Origin: an uncultured Pelagibacteraceae bacterium
Lineage (GTDB): Bacteria; Pseudomonadota; Alphaproteobacteria; Pelagibacterales; Pelagibacteraceae
Direction: 5' to 3'
Length of the DNA stretch: 64,000 nt
Assembly (NCBI GenBank): GCA_902545405.1
Contig: CACCFT010000001.1
Location: 1-64,000 of the forward strand
The position numbers and the translations under genes are program-made. This document shows positions 29,533-38,529 of the stretch, piece after piece. A model generated the notes under the pieces. That model did no database searches, was not told the DNA's origin, and saw only the letters and a list, made by a program, of their open reading frames with translations. How positions within the stretch are numbered: position 1 is the first letter of the stretch; each line of letters starts with the position of its first letter.

Positions 29533-30462
29533 ATGAAAATCTTAGGAATAGGAAATGCAATAGTTGATGTAATTTGTAAAGTGGAAGACGATTTTATTAA
29601 TAATAATAATTTAACAAAAGGTACAATGAAACTTATTTTTGATGATAAAGAATTTCAAAAGCTATTATCAAATCTTAAAATTGAAAAAACAATATCAGGT
29701 GGATCAGTTGCTAATTCTATTGTCGGATTATCTCAATTAGGTAATGAAGTTGGATTTATTGGCAAAGTATCTGATGATAATTTAGGGGAAAAGTACGAAG
29801 AAGGTCTTAAGTCTGAGAGAGTAGAGTATTTTTATAAAAAAAAAAAAGAAGAGTTGCCCACTGGAACATGTTTAATTTTAGTAACACCCGATTCAGAGAG
29901 AACAATGTGTACTTTCCTTGGTACAGCAGGTAAAATTAGTGAGAATGATATTGATACAAGAACTATAAAAAATAGTGAGATAATATTTCTAGAAGGATAT
30001 TTATGGGACGAGGGAGAACCAAAAAAAGCATTTGAGAAAGCAATTAATAACTCTAAAAAGGTTGCAATGTCTTTATCTGATCAATTTTGCGTTGATAGAC
30101 ATAAAAATCATTTTTTGGATTTGGTAAAACATAAATTAAATATAACTTTTGCAAATGAACAAGAAATGATTTCATTGATAAATGCAAAAAGTTTTGATGA
30201 GGTTATAACTTTTGCAAAAAGCCTTAATAATTTGATTGTAATTACAAGAGGAGAGAAGGGTGCCATATCAATATTAGGCAATGAAATAAATGAAAATGAA
30301 GCTGAAAAAAATTTAGATATTAAAGATTTAACAGGTGCTGGAGATTTATTTGCTGCAGGATTTCTTCACGGCTACCTGAATAATTTAAATCCAATGGATT
30401 GTCTGAATAAAGGCCGAGAAATGTCATCTAGAGTTATTCAACAAATAGGAGCTAGACTTTAA
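29533..30462 (+). CDS. PfkB-family carbohydrate/nucleoside kinase
   Basis: Ribokinase-fold kinase of 309 residues resembling adenosine kinase-type members. It has SGGSVANSIVGLSQLG near residue 56, the GKVSDDNLGE substrate segment, and the catalytic DLTGAGDLFAAGFLHGYL near residue 260, in which the Asp of GAGD is the base. Substrate cannot be fixed from sequence; adenosine, a ribonucleoside or a sugar are all possible. It follows nth by 1 bp and converges on the ArfA-like gene with an 11-bp overlap. Confidence 0.85.
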   Translation: MKILGIGNAIVDVICKVEDDFINNNNLTKGTMKLIFDDKEFQKLLSNLKIEKTISGGSVANSIVGLSQLGNEVGFIGKVSDDNLGEKYEEGLKSERVEYFYKKKKEELPTGTCLILVTPDSERTMCTFLGTAGKISENDIDTRTIKNSEIIFLEGYLWDEGEPKKAFEKAINNSKKVAMSLSDQFCVDRHKNHFLDLVKHKLNITFANEQEMISLINAKSFDEVITFAKSLNNLIVITRGEKGAISILGNEINENEAEKNLDIKDLTGAGDLFAAGFLHGYLNNLNPMDCLNKGREMSSRVIQQIGARL

Positions 30463-30580
30463 TTTTTTTTCTATTGAAGCTACCTTTACCCTTTTTAGGT
30501 TTGACAACCCTCTGCTTATATTTTTTAGAAAATAAATCTTTAGCGTAATAGTTTTTATTAGGTTTGAATTTTATAACCAT
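30452..30580 (-). CDS. arfA: ArfA-like alternative ribosome-rescue factor (42 residues)
   Basis: A tiny gene read by hand from ATG 30578-30580 to TAG 30452-30454; an in-frame stop lies two codons upstream, so this start is firm. The basic 42-residue product contains LFSKKYKQRVVKPKKGKGSF, close to the ArfA C-terminal pattern (LF-x-RVV-x-KKGKGS-YxRK). ArfA inserts into stalled ribosomes and recruits RF2 when tmRNA fails. Its 5' end overlaps the regulator gene by 23 bp in another frame, so it is probably cotranscribed. Its 3' end runs 11 bp into the convergent PfkB gene. Name based on motif only. Confidence 0.68.
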   Translation of the reverse strand: MVIKFKPNKNYYAKDLFSKKYKQRVVKPKKGKGSFNRKKIKV

Positions 30581-31121
30581 TTTTTACACTCATTATGAAT
30601 AGCCTATCATTAAACTTTTTTTCTACTTTTTTTCTTAATCTATAAACATGGGTTTCAACAGTATGTGTTTCTAATTTAGATTTATGTCCCCAGACATTAG
30701 ATTGTAATTCATTTATTGTAATATTTTTATTTGAACTACTTAAGAAATTAATAATTTTTAACTCTTTCTCAGTCAAAGAAAGTATTTTGTTGTTGTAATT
30801 CATAGTTCTTGCATTGAAGTTAATTGTATATTTTCCAACAACTTTATTGTTTTGTTGATTAAATTTGTTTTTTAAGAATTGAATATTAATTATTTCTGTA
30901 AGTTTGTTAATTCTTATGGGATAGTTATCAATTTTTAATTGAAACTTTGATTGAAATTTTTTTTCTCCTGAGATGATTACTAGATTATTTTCATTTGCTT
31001 TATCATCAAAGTTGTTGTCATTTATTATGACTACATTAAAATTCAAAATATTTTTAATCTCAGTTAATATGTTAGATAATGCTGGAAATTTATGAACTAT
31101 AAGAAATTGAGAATTGCTCAT
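30558..31121 (-). CDS. OmpR-type winged-helix regulator with degenerate receiver
   Basis: A 187-residue protein. Residues about 92-187 form an OmpR/PhoB-type winged helix (LSLTEKELKIINFL, then ETHTVETHVYRLRKKVEKKF and VKNGYKI). The N-terminal 90 residues have the alternating strand/helix look of a receiver, but the phosphoacceptor Asp and the acidic pocket are not recognisable, so phosphorylation is unlikely. It diverges from an L,D-transpeptidase gene over 11 bp and overlaps the ArfA-like gene, and may control one or both. Confidence 0.78.
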   Translation of the reverse strand: MSNSQFLIVHKFPALSNILTEIKNILNFNVVIINDNNFDDKANENNLVIISGEKKFQSKFQLKIDNYPIRINKLTEIINIQFLKNKFNQQNNKVVGKYTINFNARTMNYNNKILSLTEKELKIINFLSSSNKNITINELQSNVWGHKSKLETHTVETHVYRLRKKVEKKFNDRLFIMSVKNGYKIQT

Positions 31122-31132
31122 ATTTGTACTTT

Positions 31133-31627
31133 ATGACAATTGTTGTAAAAAATAAAGAGACACTAATATTCGGTGACTTTAAGTTTAGATGTTGTGTTGG
31201 AAAAAAAGGTTTTATAAGAAATAAAGAAGAAGGTGATAAAAAAACTCCTACAGGAATTTTTAAGATTGGAGACCTCTACTACAGAAAAGATAAAAAGCTT
31301 AAACCAAAGACAAAACTAAAAATTATTGAGATAAAAAAAAATATTGGATGGTGTAATGATATAAATTCGAAGCAATATTATAATAAACCTGTTGAGGTAA
31401 GCTCAAAATTAAAACATGAAAAACTGTATAGACATGATTACAAGTATGACTATTTTATTCCAATTAAATACAATTGGAATAAAACTATTATAGGTAAAGG
31501 AAGTGCAATTTTTATTCATTTAACAAAAAACTATAAACCTACAGCAGGGTGTATTGCGCTATCAGAAAAAGATTTTTTAATTTTGATAAAGCTGATTAAA
31601 AAAAATAGTTATATAAAAATACTTTAA
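31133..31627 (+). CDS. YkuD-type L,D-transpeptidase domain protein
   Basis: A 164-residue protein from the ATG at 31133 (a TTG nine bases upstream is a weaker start). The YkuD catalytic signature lies at IFIHLTKNYKPTAGCIAL, with His129 and Cys140, and GDKKTPTGIFKIG near residue 36 is the other conserved strand pair. No signal peptide is visible, unlike most periplasmic cross-linking enzymes, so localisation is uncertain. It converges on the YggS gene with a 4-bp overlap. Confidence 0.83.
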   Translation: MTIVVKNKETLIFGDFKFRCCVGKKGFIRNKEEGDKKTPTGIFKIGDLYYRKDKKLKPKTKLKIIEIKKNIGWCNDINSKQYYNKPVEVSSKLKHEKLYRHDYKYDYFIPIKYNWNKTIIGKGSAIFIHLTKNYKPTAGCIALSEKDFLILIKLIKKNSYIKIL

Positions 31628-32286
31628 CTTCTTTTACCAAAAATACTTGAACCCACTCTAACGTAGGTTGAACCATTGTCTATCGCATTCAAGTAATCAG
31701 AAGACATTCCCATACTAAGTTCTTGCAACTGAAGCTTTTCGCATATCTTTTTCATTTCATTAAAGTAATCTGAGCTATCTTCATTAAAAGGTGGGATGCA
31801 CATTAAACCTAAAATATCTAAATCAAGTTCTTTGCAATATTCATAAAATTTATAAACGTCAGCTTTATTTATTCCTGACTTTTGATCTTCATCACCTATA
31901 TTTACTTGAATAAAAAGTTTTGTTCTCAAGTTATATTCTTTTTGTTGATATGATATTTTGTTTGCAAGTTTTTCACTGTCAAGAGAATGTATGTAATCAA
32001 ATAATTTTATAGCAACTTTTACTTTATTAGTTTGTAGCTTCCCTATTAGGTGGAGTTTAATGTTTTTATTTTTTTTTTTAATTTCTGTCCACTTTAGTTG
32101 CGCTTCTTGAACTTTGTTTTCACCATAATGAATATGACCGTGTTCAATCAATGGCATTATATTATTCATTTTGAATGTTTTTGATACAGCTATAATTTTA
32201 GGAATTTTATTTAATTTATGAATTTTTTGTAATTTACTCTTAACATTTTCTTCAATTTTAAGTAAATTTTTGACATTAATATGCAT
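31624..32286 (-). CDS. YggS/PLPBP-family pyridoxal-phosphate homeostasis protein
   Basis: Non-catalytic PLP-binding protein of vitamin B6 balance. The 220 residues form an alanine-racemase-type barrel with the PLP lysine in IIAVSKTF near residue 35, HYGENKVQEAQLKW near 73, HLIGKLQTNKV near 100, LGLMCIPP near 158 and LSMGMSSDYLNAI near 190. All are family signatures. Its ATG is the reverse half of ATGCAT shared with the divergent ThiE-like gene. Confidence 0.93.
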   Translation of the reverse strand: MHINVKNLLKIEENVKSKLQKIHKLNKIPKIIAVSKTFKMNNIMPLIEHGHIHYGENKVQEAQLKWTEIKKKNKNIKLHLIGKLQTNKVKVAIKLFDYIHSLDSEKLANKISYQQKEYNLRTKLFIQVNIGDEDQKSGINKADVYKFYEYCKELDLDILGLMCIPPFNEDSSDYFNEMKKICEKLQLQELSMGMSSDYLNAIDNGSTYVRVGSSIFGKRS

Positions 32287-32844
32287 AATAATTTTCCTAA
32301 TAATTTTTATTTTATAAACAGTTTCAACAAAAATAATATTGATAATTTAGAAAACAATACAGGTGTTATTTATAGAAGTTATAAAAAGAATATAAATTTA
32401 AAAGACGTTATTGAGACAAAAAATTACTGTTTTCAAAGGAAAATTAAATTTTATTTATCAAATAACTTTAAATTAGCACTAAAATTAAATTTAAATGGAG
32501 CATATATACCGTCATTTAATAAAAACTTTAATCATTTAAATTATTCATTAAAAAAATCTTTTATAATTTTGGGATCAGCACATAATATCAAAGAAATACG
32601 CCACAAAGAAAGACAAAATGTTAGATTAATATTTATATCATCATTATTTAAAAAAAATAAAAATTACCTTGGCATATATAAATTTATGAATTTAAAGAAG
32701 TATAGTAAAAAAAAAATTATAGCTCTTGGGGGTATCTCTAAAGAAAATCTTAAGAAGGTAAAACTCTTGAACTGCGAAGGTTTTAGCTCTATTTCTTATT
32801 TTGAAACAAAAAAAAAGGCCCCAAAAAGGGGCCTTCTTTTATAA
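32281..32844 (+). CDS. ThiE/TenI-like TIM-barrel protein, degenerate
   Basis: A 187-residue protein related to thiamine-phosphate synthase. The diphosphate-binding start (VIYRSYKK) and the phosphate loop (IIALGGISKENLKKV, near residue 147) are kept. The acidic substrate residues of the NDR-type motif are replaced (FYLSNNFKLAL), so catalysis is doubtful. It may be a TenI-like regulator or a decaying paralogue. The last codons (about 32815-32835) are the stem-loop of a bidirectional terminator. Start codon is the ATG of ATGCAT at 32281-32286. Confidence 0.65.
   Translation: MHNNFPNNFYFINSFNKNNIDNLENNTGVIYRSYKKNINLKDVIETKNYCFQRKIKFYLSNNFKLALKLNLNGAYIPSFNKNFNHLNYSLKKSFIILGSAHNIKEIRHKERQNVRLIFISSLFKKNKNYLGIYKFMNLKKYSKKKIIALGGISKENLKKVKLLNCEGFSSISYFETKKKAPKRGLLL
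32808..32840 (-). terminator. Bidirectional terminator shared by porin and ThiE-like gene
   Basis: The stem AAGGCCCC pairs with GGGGCCTT around a five-base loop, at 32815-32835. Read on the minus strand it is followed by seven further T (nine including the stem base), making a strong terminator for the porin gene. Read on the plus strand it is followed by CTTTT. The stem lies within the 3' coding end of the ThiE-like gene. Confidence 0.9.
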
Positions 32845-32858
32845 TATAAAGCAACTTA

Positions 32859-33800
32859 TTAGAAGCTGAATGAAATTCCAACTTCGTATGCTTCTCTGTC
32901 GTTAGTTGCAGTATTAGCAATGTTATCAACATTGTTAAACGCACCACTTATAGACATAGAACCCATAGTGTAAGAAACACCTACACCAGTCGCCTCTTGG
33001 TCATCACCAGTATTGTATTCGATCTCGTGAGTTCCAATTGAAACTGTTAGTTCATCACTTACTTGGTATGAAGCACCAAAACCAGTTGACTCTGTGTCAG
33101 CTGTTGCGTTTGCACTTCTATCATTCTCAGATAATTGTACACCAAGAGTTAAACCTTCGATTGCATATGTTGCAAACATAGTGTGTTCATCAGTTTTAGT
33201 ACCAGTTACTGCCTCTACTTCACCAGCAGCGTAACCAATTCTTAAACCTTCTACACCAGTATACTCAACTGCAAAGTCTGAGTAAGATACGTCAACACCA
33301 GCATCACTCGCGTTTACGTAGTGAAGGTTAAGTAATAGACCTGAATCGTGATTATAAGTGTAGTTCCAGCTGTTTTCTGCTGTAGCACCATTTATAATAT
33401 CAGCATCAGCACCAGTAACAACATCCCATGGCTCTTCATAAGCATTTGGAGTTACGTCGTCTCTTGCACTCAATGCACTAGATCCACCGTGACCAGCAAA
33501 TACTAATGTTCCTAGATCACCGAAGTCTAAACTGATTGAATGATCGTCAAAAGTATCTGTAGCAGCACCTTGACCATCTAACTCATATGATAAAGTTATA
33601 CCAATATCATTTACATCTCCTGAAGCAGAAAACGTAAGTGAGTCACCCATTGTAAAACCATTACCTGTAACGGCGTTCTCATCACCACCAGATAATGTAA
33701 TCGCAGCAGAACCAGAAACTGACATTTCAGCAGCATTCACAGCACCTGCAACTAGAGAACCAGCTAAAGCTGTTAACCCTATTTTTTTTAGATTGTTCAT
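32859..33800 (-). CDS. Outer-membrane porin
   Basis: A 16-strand-type general porin of 313 residues. I chose the ATG at 33798-33800, because it opens a clean signal peptide (MNNLKKIGLT... cleaved after VNA, residue 23) and is preceded by AAGGAGT; an upstream in-frame start adds an unlikely leader. The mature protein is rich in Gly, Asp, Thr and Ser, has alternating amphipathic strands and ends in the terminal Phe (GISFSF) needed for outer-membrane insertion. It is markedly less A/T-rich than its neighbours and carries a strong RBS and terminator, all pointing to high expression. Confidence 0.9.
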   Translation of the reverse strand: MNNLKKIGLTALAGSLVAGAVNAAEMSVSGSAAITLSGGDENAVTGNGFTMGDSLTFSASGDVNDIGITLSYELDGQGAATDTFDDHSISLDFGDLGTLVFAGHGGSSALSARDDVTPNAYEEPWDVVTGADADIINGATAENSWNYTYNHDSGLLLNLHYVNASDAGVDVSYSDFAVEYTGVEGLRIGYAAGEVEAVTGTKTDEHTMFATYAIEGLTLGVQLSENDRSANATADTESTGFGASYQVSDELTVSIGTHEIEYNTGDDQEATGVGVSYTMGSMSISGAFNNVDNIANTATNDREAYEVGISFSF

Positions 33801-33996
33801 ATTTAATACTCCTTCGTATTGTGTTAATATTAATATTAAACAGTGTGTTATTAACAAAAAACTTAATAAAATCGTATTTTTTTGAATATTATTTGTGATT
33901 TTTAGTAGATGTGTTGCAAATTTGCATCATAAAAAAGTCTCGTAAAATATACAATTTTTAATTTATTTGTATTAAATAAAGCAAATTTTAAAAATT
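33801..33996. promoter_or_regulatory. Divergent control region between porin and DUF3576 gene
   Basis: A 196-bp gap, one of the longest in the window. It holds the porin RBS (AAGGAGT on the minus strand, near 33807-33813), a 16-bp perfect palindrome TTAATATTAATATTAA at 33824-33839 in the porin leader, and a 12-bp perfect palindrome TGCAAATTTGCA at 33915-33926, a candidate operator. A TTGCAA inside that palindrome could be a minus-strand -35, but I see no well-spaced -10, so promoters are not assigned. Confidence 0.5.
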
Positions 33997-34554
33997 ATGA
34001 TCTATCAAAACATTTTCAAGCATTTATTAATCGTTATTTCTTGCGCATTGATTCTTTCTTCCTGTGAGAACTCAGGTGATGCAAGGAAAATTCCCCCAAA
34101 TGCTAAAGACAGGGTTAAAAAAAATATCGAAGAAGGTAGAGGATTTAGACTGGGCTCTCTTGGAGGTAATAAAAAAGTAGGAGATTTTGATTTTGCAAGT
34201 TCTAATGAATTATGGAGGGCATCATTAGATAGTTTAGATTTCATGCCTTTGGCTTTAGCTAACTACAGCGGAGGAATACTCGTTACAGATTGGTATAATG
34301 ACGGTAGCTCAGAAAATGAGTCAGTAAAAATTTCGGTTAGATTTTTAAGCAATGAAATTAGATCTGATTCATTAGCGATTAAGGTATTTTACAAAAAATG
34401 TTCAATAAATGAAAATTGTGTAGTAACAGATAGATCTGATAGTCTATCTATGCAATTATCAAAAAAGATCTTAACAAAAGCAGCTTTATACAAAGAAGAA
34501 AATAAGTCAAAAAAAAAAAGAAAATATATTAATTCTCAATTAGAGAATGATTAA
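33997..34554 (+). CDS. DUF3576 lipoprotein
   Basis: A 185-residue lipoprotein: signal peptide with lipobox LILSSC, lipidated Cys23. The conserved DUF3576 region includes SNELWRASLDSLDFMPLALANYSGGILVTDW-type sequence (from about residue 68) and VRFLSNEIRSDSLAIKVF. Function is unknown. Proteins of this family sit immediately upstream of leuS in alphaproteobacteria, as here (15 bp gap). Confidence 0.85.
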   Translation: MIYQNIFKHLLIVISCALILSSCENSGDARKIPPNAKDRVKKNIEEGRGFRLGSLGGNKKVGDFDFASSNELWRASLDSLDFMPLALANYSGGILVTDWYNDGSSENESVKISVRFLSNEIRSDSLAIKVFYKKCSINENCVVTDRSDSLSMQLSKKILTKAALYKEENKSKKKRKYINSQLEND

Positions 34555-34569
34555 TCTTCAATAAATAGA

Positions 34570-37113
34570 GTGGAAAGATATAATTTTAAAACTATCGAAG
34601 AAAAATGGCAAAAAATTTGGAATGATAAAAACAAATTCCAATCACAAATAGATAAAAATAAAAAAAAATTTTATTGCCTAGAAATGTTTCCTTATCCTTC
34701 AGGAAAAATTCACATGGGACATGTAAGAAACTATACAATTGGAGATGTCCTATCTAGATACAAAGATTTAAAAGGTTTTAATGTCCTACATCCAATGGGA
34801 TGGGATGCGTTTGGAATGCCAGCCGAAAATGCAGCTCGAGATAATAATTTAGATCCTAAAGATTGGACAAATAAAAATATTAATACAATGAAAAAACAAT
34901 TAAAAAGACTTGGACTATCTATAGATTGGAACAGAGAAATATCTACATGCTCAGAGGAATATTATAAACATCAACAGACATTTTTTTTAGAATTATTTGA
35001 AAAAAAATTAGTTTATAGAAAAGAAAATTACGTCAACTGGGATCCTGTTGATCAAACTGTTTTAGCAAATGAGCAAGTTATTGATGGAAAGGGTTGGAGA
35101 TCTGGTGCGGTTGTTGAGAGAAAAAAGCTAAATCAATGGTTTTTTAAAATATCAAAATTTTCACAGGATTTACTTGATGGTCTTGACGATCTTGGGAGTT
35201 GGCCAAACAAAGTTAAAACGATGCAAAAAAATTGGATCGGAAAATCATTTGGTTGTGAAATAAACTTTAAAACTAAAGGAGATTTGCCCGTCAATGAAGT
35301 AAAATGTTTCACAACTAGACCTGACACACTTTTTGGTTTTTCATTTTTGGCATTGTCAGTTGATCACCCTATTTCAGATTATTATAGAGAGAATAATGAC
35401 TTTATAAAATTCAAGGAAGAATGCTCTAAAACTGGTACAACTGAGGAGGCTATAGCAGTTGGAGAAAAAATTGGATTCAAAACAAATCTAAGAGCAATTA
35501 ATCCGCTGAAACCAGAAGAGGACGTTCCGGTTTACTTCGCAAATTTCGTACTAATGGATTATGGATTTGGGGCAGTTTTTGGATGTCCTGCACACGATCA
35601 AAGAGATTTTGATTTTGCAAAGAAATACAAATTAGATATCAAGACTGTTGTTAAGCCATTTGATAAAGATGATAATTTTAAAGTTGATAATGAGGCTTAT
35701 TCGGGACCTGGTATTTTGATTAATTCAGAAGAATTAAACGGTCTTGAGGCACCAGAAAAATCTGTAAAAGAAACTATTAAAATTTTGGAAGATAAAAATT
35801 TAGGAAAAGAGCAAGTCAATTATAGACTTAAAGATTGGGGAGTGTCCCGTCAAAGATATTGGGGCTGCCCAATACCAATTGCTTATGATAAAAATAAAAA
35901 TGCTTATCCAATTCCTAAATCAATGTTGCCAGTAAAACTCCCTGAGAATATTAACTTAAATGTTAAGGGTAATCCATTAGATAGTCAAAAAGAATGGAAA
36001 GAAGTTACAATAAACGGAAAAAAATTAACTCGTGAAACCGATACTTTAGATACTTTCGTTTGTTCATCTTGGTATTATTTAAGATTTTGTTCTCCTAGAG
36101 AGGAAAATTATGGTTATAATGGAAAAGAAATAGATTACTGGATGCCTGTTGACCAATATATAGGAGGGGTTGAACATGCTATACTTCATTTGCTTTATTC
36201 TAGGTTTTTCATGAGAGCTCTAAATTATGAAAATAACAATTTTAAAATAAAAGAACCCTTTGAAAATTTATTCACCCAAGGCATGGTTTGTCATGAGACC
36301 TATAAAGATAAAGATGATAATTGGCTAAGTCCAGATGAAATTAGGAAAATTAATAATAAAGTTGTAAAAAAAAGTAATCCAGATGAATTGGTAAAGGTTG
36401 GTCCATCTGAGTCAATGTCAAAATCAAAAAAAAACGTTATTGACCCAGAATTTATTATAGAAAATTATGGAGCAGATGCTGTCAGATTATTTATATTATC
36501 TGATAGCCCACCTGAGAAAGATGTGCAGTGGTCAGAGCAAGGGATGGTATCTTCTTATAAATTTATTCAAAAACTTTGGATTCTTCATCAAGAAGTAAAA
36601 AAGAAAATAAACACTGAGCAAAAAGAAAATAATGATAAGGATCTGGATAATTTTACTAATGAGCTTGTCGCAAAAATAACAAATAATCTAGAAAAGTTTC
36701 ACTATAATGTGATTGTAGCTAACATGTACGAAACATATAACTTCTTAGTAGGTTATTTGAAAAAAATAAAGAATTTAAAAAATTTAGAAACCAATTATAA
36801 AAAAATGCTTATTTGTTTTACTCCAGTCATTCCTCACTTCACGAACGAATGCCTAAAGGATTTAAATACAGATCAACAAATTGTTTGGCCTGAATATGAC
36901 AAAGCTATGCTTGAAAAAGACGATTTGAGTTTTGTAATTCAAATAAATGGTAAAAAAAGGTCAATTTTAAAGGTTAAAAAGGATATTCTTGAGAGAGAGC
37001 TATTAGAAATCGTAAAAAAAGATAAAAATACTGAAAAGTATTTAAAGAATATGGAAATAAAAAAAATTATCTTTGTTAAAAACAGATTAATGAATATTTT
37101 AATAAATGAATAA
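34570..37113 (+). CDS. leuS: Leucyl-tRNA synthetase
   Basis: Class I synthetase of 847 residues, started by GTG at 34570. HIGH appears as HMGH near residue 48 ([15 protein letters not shown]) and KMSKS as SMSKSKKNV near residue 618. The CP1 editing domain with the TRPDTLFG motif near residue 255 is intact. It overlaps lptE by 8 bp. Confidence 0.97.
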   Translation: MERYNFKTIEEKWQKIWNDKNKFQSQIDKNKKKFYCLEMFPYPSGKIHMGHVRNYTIGDVLSRYKDLKGFNVLHPMGWDAFGMPAENAARDNNLDPKDWTNKNINTMKKQLKRLGLSIDWNREISTCSEEYYKHQQTFFLELFEKKLVYRKENYVNWDPVDQTVLANEQVIDGKGWRSGAVVERKKLNQWFFKISKFSQDLLDGLDDLGSWPNKVKTMQKNWIGKSFGCEINFKTKGDLPVNEVKCFTTRPDTLFGFSFLALSVDHPISDYYRENNDFIKFKEECSKTGTTEEAIAVGEKIGFKTNLRAINPLKPEEDVPVYFANFVLMDYGFGAVFGCPAHDQRDFDFAKKYKLDIKTVVKPFDKDDNFKVDNEAYSGPGILINSEELNGLEAPEKSVKETIKILEDKNLGKEQVNYRLKDWGVSRQRYWGCPIPIAYDKNKNAYPIPKSMLPVKLPENINLNVKGNPLDSQKEWKEVTINGKKLTRETDTLDTFVCSSWYYLRFCSPREENYGYNGKEIDYWMPVDQYIGGVEHAILHLLYSRFFMRALNYENNNFKIKEPFENLFTQGMVCHETYKDKDDNWLSPDEIRKINNKVVKKSNPDELVKVGPSESMSKSKKNVIDPEFIIENYGADAVRLFILSDSPPEKDVQWSEQGMVSSYKFIQKLWILHQEVKKKINTEQKENNDKDLDNFTNELVAKITNNLEKFHYNVIVANMYETYNFLVGYLKKIKNLKNLETNYKKMLICFTPVIPHFTNECLKDLNTDQQIVWPEYDKAMLEKDDLSFVIQINGKKRSILKVKKDILERELLEIVKKDKNTEKYLKNMEIKKIIFVKNRLMNILINE

Positions 37114-37555
37114 AGTATTTTTAATAATTTTCTGTTTTTTTTTTATGTATTCATGCTCGTACGAACCAATTTTAACAAATAAAAAATATAATTTTCAATT
37201 CGAGAATATAAGACATTCTGGAGAAGAGAATATTAATGGGATTATAAAAAATAATTTATACCAAAGGAGTGCCGGTATAAAAAAATATGAAATAATTTTT
37301 GATACTGAAAAAAAGAGGGAAATCTTATCGTCAAACGAAAAAGGAGATCCAACAATATTTAGATTAAACATTAATTTAAATTACATAGTAAATTTTGATG
37401 GTGTAGAAGTATTAAAAAATTCTATAAAGAAAGAAATTACATACAACAATATTGATGATAAGTTTGAGCTATTCAAATATGAAGAAAATATTTTAGAAAG
37501 TCTTGCAGACAACCTAACTGATGATATATTAATTTCGATCGTCTCACTAAATTAA
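37106..37555 (+). CDS. lptE: LPS-assembly lipoprotein LptE
   Basis: A 149-residue lipoprotein that plugs the LptD outer-membrane LPS translocon. It has a short signal peptide with a lipobox-like MYSC (Cys17) and the family start YEPI. Sequence is poorly conserved, so the name rests on the lipoprotein signal, length and the invariant leuS-lptE-holA order. It overlaps leuS by 8 bp and holA by 1 bp (TAATG). Confidence 0.82.
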   Translation: MNKVFLIIFCFFFMYSCSYEPILTNKKYNFQFENIRHSGEENINGIIKNNLYQRSAGIKKYEIIFDTEKKREILSSNEKGDPTIFRLNINLNYIVNFDGVEVLKNSIKKEITYNNIDDKFELFKYEENILESLADNLTDDILISIVSLN

Positions 37556-38529
37556 TGATTGTCAAATCTTATGAGTTAGGGAAATTTGACTTTACGAATT
37601 TTGATTTTTTTTTAATTTATGGGAAAAATGAAGGTCATCAAAATGAGATAATTAATAATAATTTAAACTCTAATTTCAAAGGTTTGATGTCAAAGTATGA
37701 GGAAAACGAATTTGTTAAAAATTTTGAGACAATAAGTAGTGAAATAAGAAATAGATCTCTATTCGACGAAAATAAGACTATTATTATTTCTCGGGTAACT
37801 GAAAAAATTTTAAAATTTATCGAAAAACTTATTGAAATAAAAATTAAGGATACAAAAATTATTTTGAAATGTGGTATTCTTGAAAAAAAATCAAAAATCA
37901 GAAATCTTTTTGAAAAAAAAAAGAATCTTATAATTATTCCCGTATATGAAGATGATGATAAAACTTTATCAACTATAGCTTTCAATTTTTTAAGAAAAAA
38001 TAACATTAAGCTCTCAGGTGAATCTGTTAGTTTAATAATCGATAGATCAAACGGAAGTAGAGAAAATCTTAATACAGAATTAACTAAAATATTAAATTAC
38101 TCTTATTCAGATAAATCATTAGACTACGAAAAAGTTAAAAAATTGACAAATTTATCAGAAAATTATGGAGCTAACGAACTAGCAGATAATTACCTTGCTA
38201 AAAATAAAAAAAATATATCTAAGATTTTAAATGAAAATAGTTATTCTGATGAAGATTGCATTTTAATACTAAGAACAATACTAAATAAATCGAAGAGATT
38301 ATTGGATATTTTAGAAAGATATGAAAAAATAGCAAATCTTGATGAAGTAATTTCTACAACAAAACCACCTATATTTTGGAAAGATAAAGAGATAGTAAAA
38401 AATCAAGTAAATATGTGGGAAATAGATGATTTAAGAGAAAATATTTATAAAATTAATCAAGTTGAAACTACAATAAAAAGTAATTCAAAAAATTCATTAA
38501 ATCTTGTTTCAGATTTTATCGCTAACTAG
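37555..38529 (+). CDS. holA: DNA polymerase III subunit delta
   Basis: Clamp-loader subunit that opens the beta clamp. The 324-residue protein has weak conservation typical of HolA: FLIYGKNEGHQNEII near the N terminus, IIISRVTEKILKFIEKL, and the helical collar domain in the C-terminal third. Name supported by the lptE-holA order. Its stop overlaps the convergent parB stop as CTAG. Confidence 0.87.
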   Translation: MIVKSYELGKFDFTNFDFFLIYGKNEGHQNEIINNNLNSNFKGLMSKYEENEFVKNFETISSEIRNRSLFDENKTIIISRVTEKILKFIEKLIEIKIKDTKIILKCGILEKKSKIRNLFEKKKNLIIIPVYEDDDKTLSTIAFNFLRKNNIKLSGESVSLIIDRSNGSRENLNTELTKILNYSYSDKSLDYEKVKKLTNLSENYGANELADNYLAKNKKNISKILNENSYSDEDCILILRTILNKSKRLLDILERYEKIANLDEVISTTKPPIFWKDKEIVKNQVNMWEIDDLRENIYKINQVETTIKSNSKNSLNLVSDFIAN

